A stretch of DNA of 20,557 bases from positions 1-20,557 of the IMG/VR virus record IMGVR_UViG_3300043452_000029; one strand, 5' to 3'. The DNA is from a virus. The notes beneath the pieces were generated by a model. It was not told where the DNA came from. It saw only the letters and a program-made list of their open reading frames with translations, and ran no database searches. How positions within the stretch are numbered: position 1 is the stretch's first letter; each line of letters opens with the position of its first letter. The position numbers and the translations under genes were made by a program. Positions 1-4,779 of the stretch are shown here, piece by piece.

Positions 1-231
1 CTAGTAAAAACATTTCCAAAAAAATCATTCATTGTAACCAGCTGGGCAAAGAAAGAAAAACCAAAGAATCAAGCCGCTAGAGACATCGAATTTATGTCTT
101 GCATAAAAATATATGTAAATAGCTTTAAAGCGCATCCTAGAAGCCGTTTTGGTGGAAATAAAACCTTTGTGATTTGGGACAAAAAAGACAACAAACCAGT
201 TCAGCAAAAACTTTTTCAAGATGGGAACTAA
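1..231 (+). CDS. C-terminal end of a probable RecA/RadA-fold ATPase (5' truncated by window edge)
   Basis: The reading frame is open from base 1 to a TAA at 229-231, giving 76 residues with no start in the window. The fragment reads IVTSWAKKEKPKN, then RDIEFMSCIKIYV, then RSRFGGNKTFVIWD. This order resembles the end of RecA/RadA/DnaB-type P-loop ATPases: a strand ending in T/S-x-x-x-K, a hydrophobic 'D-x-v-i-x-v' strand, then a K/R-x-R-F-G loop and a final strand. The Walker A and B motifs would lie upstream, outside the window. It overlaps the next gene by 11 nt, so the two are probably co-transcribed. In phages such a protein would act in replication, recombination or transposition-associated DNA handling. 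The family call is inference from a short motif pattern; the existence of the coding region is well supported by its codon use and tight spacing. Confidence 0.55.
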   Translation, partial: LVKTFPKKSFIVTSWAKKEKPKNQAARDIEFMSCIKIYVNSFKAHPRSRFGGNKTFVIWDKKDNKPVQQKLFQDGN

Positions 232-622
232 AAAGCAAATCTATAACACCTTTTCGGATAGTGATAGTCCAGTAGAAAACTATTTCAACAATAAAAAACG
301 AGTAGTTGAAACCTCAAAAAAGGAAAGCAGTCAATCTCTTTCAGCAGAAATGGAATTGATAATGAAAAGAAAGCGAAGTACTATTTTGACTCTAGCCACG
401 CACACAGGTATAAAAGAAGCTGACAGCTGGACAAAGTTTAATGATTTTATGAAAAGCTCGTCTATTCATAAAAAAGCCCTTAATGCTTATGATTATCACG
501 AATTGGATGATTTGCTTAAACAGTTCCAAGCATTGAAAGCTAATTTCGAAAACAGTGCTAAAAAGGTAGGGAATAAAGCGTGGCATCACGCCACGGGAAT
601 CCCTAAAACATCTAGCAATTAG
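221..622 (+). CDS. Phage early protein, possibly GemA/Mu gp16-like
   Basis: A 133-residue basic protein whose start overlaps the upstream ATPase gene by 11 nt. The N-terminal 40 residues are low-complexity and polar. The C-terminal part (about 48-120) is predicted helical and has the spacing I-x-x-LA-x-x-x-GI, W-x-x-FN-x-FM, S-x-x-x-K, EL-x-x-L-x-x-QF. This is reminiscent of GemA (Mu gp16-like) regulators, which are short helical proteins in the early region of transposable phages. Mu GemA has been linked to host gene expression and DNA supercoiling. The match here is by eye and weak. The position, just after a DNA-handling ATPase and before small accessory genes, fits that role. An unrelated helical DNA-binding protein is equally possible. 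Confidence 0.6.
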   Translation: MGTKKQIYNTFSDSDSPVENYFNNKKRVVETSKKESSQSLSAEMELIMKRKRSTILTLATHTGIKEADSWTKFNDFMKSSSIHKKALNAYDYHELDDLLKQFQALKANFENSAKKVGNKAWHHATGIPKTSSN

Positions 623-641
623 GCATAAAAAAAGCCCTAAA

Positions 642-697
642 TAATACTATCTAGAGCCTTATCAACTTGGCGGTTGTGAGCCTCAAAGATAGTATTA
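642..697. repeat. 11-bp perfect inverted repeat flanking a 34-nt spacer
   Basis: TAATACTATCT at 642-652 is the exact reverse complement of AGATAGTATTA at 687-697. The right arm ends 2 nt before the ATG at 699, so as RNA the stem would hold the initiation region of that gene. As DNA, the right arm overlaps the -7 box of a leftward promoter-like element at 684-712. It could be a translational control hairpin or a two-site operator. The 76-nt gap holding it has no gene. Confidence 0.7.
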
Positions 698-712
698 AAT
701 GGCTTATACCAA
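684..712 (-). promoter_or_regulatory. Leftward Bacteroidota-type promoter candidate
   Basis: On the minus strand, TTG (complement of 710-712) is followed after 18 nt by TATCTTTG (complement of 684-691). This matches the Bacteroidota consensus TTG-N(17-23)-TAnnTTTG exactly. A transcript would start near 677, cross the inverted repeat and run antisense to the gene at 221-622. A run of T residues on the minus strand lies at 627-633, but I see no convincing hairpin in front of it. The element is inferred from sequence only. Confidence 0.4.
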
Positions 713-929
713 AGAAAATTTTTTAAAAAGAGTTCTTGAAATTCAAACTATTGTCTTGCATCATCGCAAGCAAGAGCTGTTTTTTAAAGAAATTTTCCAT
801 AAGCACATTGAAAATCAGTACCACATCTGCAAAAGAACCTTTGATTCTTATATGGGAATCAATGCCAAAAAAGAACTGCGGGAACTACGGGAAAAGAAAC
901 AAAATAAAAACCAATTAACCCTTTTTTAA
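699..929 (+). CDS. Small phage protein, possible helix-turn-helix
   Basis: A 76-residue, lysine-rich protein. An N-terminal helix (MAYTKENFLKRVLEIQ) is followed by a stretch at about 38-62 reading YHICKRTFDSYMGINAKKELREL. That looks like a helix-turn-helix recognition segment ('is-x-x-tf-x-x-yl-x-x-nakkel') of a type seen in small proteins of Bacteroidota Mu-like phages. The ATG follows directly on the right arm of the inverted repeat, and the stop codon abuts the next ATG at 930, which implies co-translation. It is probably a DNA-binding accessory or regulatory protein. Function is not established, and the HTH reading is visual. Confidence 0.65.
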   Translation: MAYTKENFLKRVLEIQTIVLHHRKQELFFKEIFHKHIENQYHICKRTFDSYMGINAKKELRELREKKQNKNQLTLF

Positions 930-1175
930 ATGACACACGAACTAAAAATACATCCCGAATATTACAAAGATGTTTTATTAGGATTCAAGAAAGTTGAAAT
1001 CCGATTGAATGATCAAAATTACCAAGAAGGCGACCTCTTAATTCTCAATGAATTTGACCCAAAAACAGAAAAATATACAGGCGGTCAGGTAAAAAGAAAA
1101 GTAGATTATATCGTTAAATTCCCTATCGGTTTAGCCCCTAATTATTTGGCTTTACAAATTTCTAAACCTTTATAA
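930..1175 (+). CDS. DUF3850 domain (ASCH/PUA-like) protein
   Basis: An 81-residue protein matching the whole DUF3850 family layout: HELKIHPEYYKDVLLGFKK at the N-terminus, then VEIRLND (the K/E-R core of the pocket), a GDLLIL strand, a YTGGQVKRKVDYI strand and a C-terminal LALQI strand. DUF3850 belongs to the ASCH/PUA-like beta-barrel superfamily, thought to bind RNA or modified nucleotides. It is common in phages and mobile elements, but its exact substrate is not known. The start lies immediately after the TAA of the previous gene with no spacer. Length is normal for the family, so the protein appears complete. Confidence 0.85.
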   Translation: MTHELKIHPEYYKDVLLGFKKVEIRLNDQNYQEGDLLILNEFDPKTEKYTGGQVKRKVDYIVKFPIGLAPNYLALQISKPL

Positions 1176-1177
1176 AA

Positions 1178-1441
1178 ATGGATAATACTAAAAAATTCAA
1201 TAATTATCTAGTAGGAGCAATAGGAACTACTGAAGGTAATCTAAAAATGAGACATCAAATTTTAAATGTTCACACTACAATGCAAAAATTTGAGTCATTC
1301 AAAAAATTGGAAGTACATGATCAGTTAGATTATTGTGTGACGATAATTAGAATAGCGGTTCACACATCTACGGATGATTTATTTAAAATAAGACCATGTA
1401 ATAGGAATGAAACTTTTGAATATTCAATTTATAAACAATGA
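1178..1441 (+). CDS. Unrecognised small phage protein (87 aa)
   Basis: I do not recognise this protein. It is 87 residues, mixed charge, with no signal peptide or membrane segment. It contains a central amphipathic stretch (FESFKKLEVHDQLDYCVTII) and two cysteines. It begins 2 nt after the DUF3850 gene and its TGA overlaps the next ATG in an ATGA arrangement (1438-1441), so it belongs to the same operon. Its coding nature is supported by this coupling on both sides. As part of a run of small unknown early genes, a host-takeover or anti-defence role is possible but unproven. Confidence 0.6.
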   Translation: MDNTKKFNNYLVGAIGTTEGNLKMRHQILNVHTTMQKFESFKKLEVHDQLDYCVTIIRIAVHTSTDDLFKIRPCNRNETFEYSIYKQ

Positions 1442-1665
1442 AAGCAGAAGAAATATACAAATACATAGATAGTTTTATCGAAATCTATGATGCACAAGGG
1501 AATGAAGTAAACCCAATACCTGAAGATAAGGTAGTAACGGTTTATTGTGAAGGAACGTTTGAGAGGGGTTTCGTTGAAAATACATTGGGTTCTGAAATAG
1601 GTTTTGAATCCTTAATCGCAAAAAGTTGGATTTTACATTCTCATTTAAAACAATTGATAAAATGA
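1438..1665 (+). CDS. Unrecognised small phage protein (75 aa)
   Basis: I do not recognise this acidic, soluble 75-residue protein. The N-terminus (MKAEEIYKYIDSFIEIYD) is predicted helical, and the middle has beta-like VVTVYCEGTFERGFV. It is coupled at both ends by 4-nt ATGA overlaps (1438-1441 and 1662-1665), a strong sign that it is translated as part of the operon. The final residues (HSHLKQLIK) are basic. No motif points to an enzyme. Confidence 0.6.
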   Translation: MKAEEIYKYIDSFIEIYDAQGNEVNPIPEDKVVTVYCEGTFERGFVENTLGSEIGFESLIAKSWILHSHLKQLIK

Positions 1666-1997
1666 AAATAAAACTAAACCTAACAGCCGATCAAGTTTTT
1701 GCCGTTGCAAAACTTTTACAGCAAGTATATGACTTGTTTCCTTCTGTTAATTGTGAACAATTATCAGTACGCTCAATAGCTTTTGATTTAGATGAGAAAT
1801 TCACGGCTAAACGCAAAGCATTGCTAAAGAAAAACACTCTTTTTGATGTAGGTAAAGAGTATGAATTGAGCTTAAAATATCATGAAGCGGTTGCTTTGCG
1901 AAAAATCATTTCCAACTTAATAGAAACTGTAAACGATGTTAAAGCAACCAATGATTTAAGAATGTTGTATCACTTTTTACATCAAAAAACTGCATAA
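1662..1997 (+). CDS. Unrecognised small phage protein (111 aa)
   Basis: I chose the ATG at 1662 (MKIKLNLTADQVF) over an in-frame ATG at 1626 because 1662 makes an ATGA overlap with the preceding stop, the same arrangement as its neighbour, and avoids a 40-nt overlap. The 111-residue product is helical and rich in lysine and leucine. It has a beta-like MKIKLNLT start and a possible coiled segment near residues 70-95 (EAVALRKIISNLIETVNDV). No domain is recognised. The next gene starts 1 nt after its stop. Confidence 0.6.
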   Translation: MKIKLNLTADQVFAVAKLLQQVYDLFPSVNCEQLSVRSIAFDLDEKFTAKRKALLKKNTLFDVGKEYELSLKYHEAVALRKIISNLIETVNDVKATNDLRMLYHFLHQKTA

Positions 1998-1998
1998 T

Positions 1999-2244
1999 AT
2001 GGAAAAACTAACAACTAAACAGTTAATGGAAAAATGCAAAGAGATTTACAGTCAAACTCGAGGTGCATATTTTGTTATCAATTGCAATGATGAAGGTTGG
2101 AAATTGCAAATTATGAGCAGTGGCACATTATTTAAAGGGGGGTTAAAATCAGTTTTGCGGGCTTATATTGATGAAATAACAAGAGAAAGGGATGTTATTC
2201 CAAACCCTAAAAATCCGAAATGTATTAAGAAGTATTTATATTAA
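1999..2244 (+). CDS. Unrecognised small phage protein (81 aa)
   Basis: An 81-residue protein that I do not recognise. It starts with a helical, lysine-rich MEKLTTKQLMEKCKEIY, followed by beta-like AYFVINCNDEGWKLQIMSSG and a helical SVLRAYIDEITRERD. The C-terminus is basic (NPKNPKCIKKYLY). The layout helix-strand-strand-helix would suit a small alpha/beta fold, but that is a guess. It is spaced 1 nt after the previous gene and 11 nt before the next, in line with the operon. Confidence 0.55.
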   Translation: MEKLTTKQLMEKCKEIYSQTRGAYFVINCNDEGWKLQIMSSGTLFKGGLKSVLRAYIDEITRERDVIPNPKNPKCIKKYLY

Positions 2245-2255
2245 AATAGCAGAAT

Positions 2256-2690
2256 ATGGAAGAATTAATCACATACAAAGTAACCTTTAAAGAAACTGCT
2301 GACGAATGGTTATTTCAATATCGCAAAAGTGATGGTGTAATTTACAATTTCACAAATATGAAAGGCAATCGAGTACTGACATTATTAGATAAAAACCAAT
2401 TCCCTGGCACTGTAAAAAGAATTGAAGAATGGACGGCTCTAAAAAAGATAATTACCATTGAACTCGTGTTAGACAGCTACTCTTTTGATGAGTTTTGGGA
2501 GAAATACGACCTCAAACAAAAGAAAGAATTTGCCGAAAAAGCCTTTAATAAATTGAGTCTGGTAGATAAAATAAAATGCTTTGCAAAGTTACCCAGTTAT
2601 GATGCTTATGTTAAAGCAAAAGGCATCAACAAACAACTAATGGTCACTTGGATTAACCAAAAACGATACAACGATGAATTTAAAATTTAA
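2256..2690 (+). CDS. Unrecognised phage protein (144 aa), possibly nucleic-acid binding
   Basis: A 144-residue protein, the largest unknown of this early block. The first 75 residues look beta-rich (ITYKVTFKETADEWLFQYRK, KKIITIELVLDSYSF). The last 70 are helical and basic, ending in a segment (DAYVKAKGINKQLMVTWINQKRYNDEF) whose 'NKQLMVTWINQKRY' part resembles a helix-turn-helix or homeodomain-like recognition helix. DNA binding is a reasonable guess from that pattern only. The gene ends directly in the first TTTAAA repeat cluster, before the small membrane peptide gene. Confidence 0.6.
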   Translation: MEELITYKVTFKETADEWLFQYRKSDGVIYNFTNMKGNRVLTLLDKNQFPGTVKRIEEWTALKKIITIELVLDSYSFDEFWEKYDLKQKKEFAEKAFNKLSLVDKIKCFAKLPSYDAYVKAKGINKQLMVTWINQKRYNDEFKI

Positions 2691-2703
2691 ACAACATTTA
2701 AAC
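2679..2703 (+). repeat. TTTAAA-N5-TTTAAAC leader motif, copy 1 (with an extra TTTAAA)
   Basis: TTTAAA occurs at 2679-2684, 2686-2691 and 2697-2702. The last two are separated by 5 nt (caaca), and the last is followed by C2703. The ATG of the 42-residue gene begins at 2706, two nt after the C. The same TTTAAA-N5-TTTAAAC pattern recurs in four other gaps of the window. Confidence 0.7.
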
Positions 2704-2705
2704 AA

Positions 2706-2834
2706 ATGGATCAACACACTAAATTTTTGATAAAAGCCGAAAAAAAGGCATCTTTTTCGAAAGGATTATTAATTGGATTTAGCCTTTCGTCTTTTCTATT
2801 CTCACTATTCTTAATTTTTTTATTTTATAAATAG
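2706..2834 (+). CDS. Small single-pass membrane peptide (42 aa)
   Basis: A short gene encoding MDQHTKFLIKAEKKASFSKG followed by a hydrophobic stretch of about 20 residues (LLIGFSLSSFLFSLFLIFLF) and YK at the end. The polar, lysine-rich N-terminus and single membrane helix suggest a type II or tail-anchored inner-membrane peptide. Its start is preceded by the TTTAAA-N5-TTTAAAC motif and its stop is followed 4 nt later by an intrinsic terminator, so it is the last gene of the early operon. Phage peptides of this shape include superinfection-exclusion proteins and lysis regulators, but nothing here specifies which. Confidence 0.55.
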   Translation: MDQHTKFLIKAEKKASFSKGLLIGFSLSSFLFSLFLIFLFYK

Positions 2835-2838
2835 TCTA

Positions 2839-2873
2839 AAACCGCTTGTTATTCAAGCGGTTTATTTATTTTT
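2839..2873 (+). terminator. Intrinsic terminator of the early operon, possibly bidirectional
   Basis: A 10-bp perfect stem (AAACCGCTTG at 2839-2848 with CAAGCGGTTT at 2854-2863) and a 5-nt loop are followed by a T-rich tail (ATTTATTTTT). Read on the minus strand, the same hairpin is followed by TTTT, so it might also stop late antisense transcripts. Its core CCGCTTG/CAAGCGG is the same as that of the terminator at 3785-3815. Confidence 0.75.
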
Positions 2874-2874
2874 G
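2846..2874 (+). promoter_or_regulatory. Promoter of the moron-like cassette
   Basis: TTG at 2846-2848, an 18-nt spacer and TATTTTTG at 2867-2874 match the Bacteroidota consensus TTG-N(17-23)-TAnnTTTG exactly. The -33 TTG lies inside the left arm of the upstream terminator. Transcription would start near 2880, about 15 nt before the ATG at 2895. This arrangement would let the secreted-protein gene be expressed independently of the phage early operon. Confidence 0.55.
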
Positions 2875-2894
2875 ATAACCTTTAATACATTCTA

Positions 2895-3482
2895 ATGAAA
2901 AAATTACTACTCGCATTACTGCTAATTCCAACGTTTTTAATGGCTCAAAGCCGTCCTGATTGGAATTATGATGTTCAACAGCCAATAAGTGCTGATTTCC
3001 CCCAAAAACTACCTTTCTATAATGAGTATTTGCCGTTGCAAAATACCTATTACGAATTAAATATTACGCTCAATAATGTTCGTAAACTGGTAACGGATCA
3101 CTTAAAAATGAATCCAAAACAAAACGCACCATCGGGACCAGGCTTTCAATATGAGATTTACACAAACCCAACCCACAGAATGCCACTAAAAGTAAAATAC
3201 AATACGTTTACACTTTATGGCTTGGAGGTTGTAAAATCAATCGAAGTAAATGGAGATTTTAAAGATGTAGCAATCCTTTTTATTTATATGTACGACACTA
3301 ATTTTTCTGTAAACGAAATGCCTATAAACAAAGCCACAAAACACTACAAACAAGATTATGCTGTGTTTACAGTGAATAAAGAAGGTAAAGCTTCAGTTGT
3401 AATTACTAATACCCAATATGCCGATAATACGGCTACTTTTATAAAGGATTTTAATAAAGCAAAAGAAGCTTTAAAAAGTTAG
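2895..3482 (+). CDS. Secreted/periplasmic protein of unknown function (moron candidate)
   Basis: A 195-residue protein with a textbook signal peptide: MKK, a hydrophobic core LLLALLLIPTFLM, then A-Q-S with likely cleavage between A17 and Q18. The mature part is beta-rich (LKVKYNTFTLYGLEVV, AILFIYMYDT, ASVVITNTQY) and ends in a helical KDFNKAKEALK. I recognise no family. No lipobox cysteine is present, so it is probably soluble in the periplasm or exported. It has its own promoter overlapping the previous terminator. A signal-peptide protein is out of place between early phage genes and convergent tail genes, which suggests a host-benefit gene expressed from the lysogen. An alternative is an exclusion or lysis-related periplasmic protein. 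Confidence 0.75.
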   Translation: MKKLLLALLLIPTFLMAQSRPDWNYDVQQPISADFPQKLPFYNEYLPLQNTYYELNITLNNVRKLVTDHLKMNPKQNAPSGPGFQYEIYTNPTHRMPLKVKYNTFTLYGLEVVKSIEVNGDFKDVAILFIYMYDTNFSVNEMPINKATKHYKQDYAVFTVNKEGKASVVITNTQYADNTATFIKDFNKAKEALKS

Positions 3483-3485
3483 ATT

Positions 3486-3737
3486 ATGAGCAAAAAAGAC
3501 GCAATGGATACTTGGTTTCACGCAATAAAATATACTAGTGAAATGCAAAATGCATACGATGCAGCACTAGCGTACGAAAAGAACTGTAGAGCTAAATATG
3601 ACAGATTTAATATGCATTCTTTACCTATTCCAAAAGGACAGCAAATGTCTGATTTTGCAAATCAATATGGTACAACAGTTGAAGAAATGAAAAAATTTGA
3701 ATGTCAAATTGAATTATATTTAGGTAAAAACATTTAA
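3486..3737 (+). CDS. Unrecognised small protein (83 aa), second gene of the cassette
   Basis: An 83-residue soluble protein starting 3 nt after the secreted-protein gene, so the two are likely co-transcribed. The N-terminal half is helical and charged (DTWFHAIKYTSEMQNAYDAALAYEKNCRAKYDRF). The C-terminal half holds SDFANQYGTTVEEMKKFE, which resembles a short helix-turn-helix or LysM-like 'sdfAnqyGttveem' segment. The gene ends by overlapping the 3' end of the convergent gene at 3734 by 4 nt. Its own terminator lies further on, inside that convergent gene. Function is unknown. Confidence 0.6.
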   Translation: MSKKDAMDTWFHAIKYTSEMQNAYDAALAYEKNCRAKYDRFNMHSLPIPKGQQMSDFANQYGTTVEEMKKFECQIELYLGKNI

Positions 3738-4249
3738 TCGAATTCATACGTTAGATTTTTATTTAAATCCAGTTTATCATAATCACCCGCTTGGTATTTA
3801 TCAAGCGGGTTTTTTCTGCCCTTAAAACTGCATTCATAAGTCAATAGATAGATATCGACAATACTATCCATTTTGTGAAATCCTTCTGTAATAATTTCCA
3901 TCTTTCCAGTTGTTTCACTTTCAATGGTTCTAGCTATATCATCAATGATAGCCACGTAATCAAGGAACTTTAAACCAAGGTCACGATTAAGCGAAATATT
4001 AGAAGTATCACGCAATTGCTCATAACAGCAATAGAGCGTAACGGTAGCGGTTGGAGGCTGTGTTTGGTAATCAACATCCCAATCAATCAACAATGCAGGT
4101 TGGGAGAAAAGCTCAAAATTGTCTTCAAATTGTTCCTGCCCGGCATACAGATCAATATATTGCACTGGACTTATGTTTTTATTGATAAACCTTTGTTTGT
4201 TTTCTTCTTTTTCAAAGGTTTCAATTGCTTTTTTATAAAATGTATTCAT
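3734..4249 (-). CDS. Tail terminator/neck-type protein
   Basis: A 171-residue acidic protein at the end of the minus-strand late operon. It has the layout of small tail-terminator proteins (Mu gp37/lambda gpU-type alpha-beta fold): an N-terminal helix, a strand (FSQPALLIDW), then a long strand (ATVTLYCCYEQL), a helix (GLKFLDYVAIIDDIARTIE) and paired strands (VDIYLLTYECSFKG). Such proteins cap the tail tube after the tape measure sets its length and join it to the head. The call rests on fold-like pattern and on its place after the virion morphogenesis gene, not on a sequence motif. The start follows a TTTAAA-N5-TTTAAAC motif by 1 nt. The 3' end carries a terminator for the opposite strand. 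Confidence 0.6.
   Translation of the reverse strand: MNTFYKKAIETFEKEENKQRFINKNISPVQYIDLYAGQEQFEDNFELFSQPALLIDWDVDYQTQPPTATVTLYCCYEQLRDTSNISLNRDLGLKFLDYVAIIDDIARTIESETTGKMEIITEGFHKMDSIVDIYLLTYECSFKGRKNPLDKYQAGDYDKLDLNKNLTYEFD
3785..3815 (+). terminator. Intrinsic terminator for the plus-strand cassette, inside the convergent tail gene
   Basis: A 9-bp perfect stem (ACCCGCTTG at 3785-3793, CAAGCGGGT at 3802-3810) and an 8-nt loop are followed by TTTTT at 3811-3815. The U-tract is on the plus side only, so it stops transcripts coming from 2895-3737. It lies within the last 27 codons of the minus-strand gene at 3734-4249, where it also encodes residues around NPLDKYQAG. Confidence 0.75.
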
Positions 4250-4250
4250 A

Positions 4251-4268
4251 GTTTAAACAAGGTTTAAA
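4251..4268 (-). repeat. TTTAAA-N5-TTTAAAC leader motif, copy 2 (minus orientation)
   Basis: Plus-strand TTTAAA sites at 4252-4257 and 4263-4268 are 5 nt apart. Read on the minus strand, the motif ends in C (complement of 4251), 1 nt before the ATG of the tail terminator-like gene. The 19-nt gap between the two genes consists of almost nothing but this motif. A further TTTAAA lies at 4273-4278. Confidence 0.7.
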
Positions 4269-4778
4269 TTATTTTAAAATGTCGTTTATCTCTCGTTGAA
4301 CTAATCGCTCAATCCTACGTAATAAAAGTGCCGATTCGCCAATAAATCTTCTTTCTGGTAATGTCATTTTTCGCTTTCTTCGATGCGCTTTCACGGTTTC
4401 AGTACGTCCTTTACGCTTCCTGCTATGCGTTTTCACATTTATTATCTGATTTATTAGTGCGCCTTCGTTGTGAGCTTCTGCATACGGAACATCTGTGCCA
4501 ATGGTAACGCTATTGCGGGTTACCTTTATTTTTCGAATCGAACGTTTCAAACGCCCGGACTTTACCATCAATGAACCACGTGCTGCAGCTTTTTTTTGTG
4601 CTTCGCTATGCCATTCCGGGGATGGCTTGCGAGGTTTCCAAACTGAAACGCTTTTATCTACCCAGTTTTTACGAACAAATCTTTCTTTACTGAAATTGAC
4701 CGCTTCAATAGCGGCCATTTCAGGAAACCTTTTGTACAGTTTTGATAATCTATTCAGTTTAACTATAAAATCTTGCAT
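4269..4778 (-). CDS. Phage virion morphogenesis / tail completion protein (Mu gpG-like)
   Basis: A 169-residue, strongly basic protein. The core at about 70-115 is the family signature of phage virion morphogenesis proteins (P2 gpS/Mu gpG, HK97 gp10-like): 'SGRLKRSIR', then 'VTIGTDVPYAEAHNEG'. These proteins sit at the head-tail junction and help complete tails or attach heads. A lysine/arginine-rich insert at about 115-140 (KTHSRKRKGRTETVKAHRRKRK) is longer and more basic than in most members. The gene starts 1 nt downstream of the tape measure stop and precedes the tail terminator-like gene, in keeping with a neck function. Confidence 0.8.
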   Translation of the reverse strand: MQDFIVKLNRLSKLYKRFPEMAAIEAVNFSKERFVRKNWVDKSVSVWKPRKPSPEWHSEAQKKAAARGSLMVKSGRLKRSIRKIKVTRNSVTIGTDVPYAEAHNEGALINQIINVKTHSRKRKGRTETVKAHRRKRKMTLPERRFIGESALLLRRIERLVQREINDILK

Positions 4779-4779
4779 A

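Noticed and set aside
621-660. Intrinsic terminator after the gene at 221-622
   Set aside because: AAAAAAAGCCC and GAGCC look suggestive, but they are direct rather than inverted repeats, and no plus-strand T-run follows.
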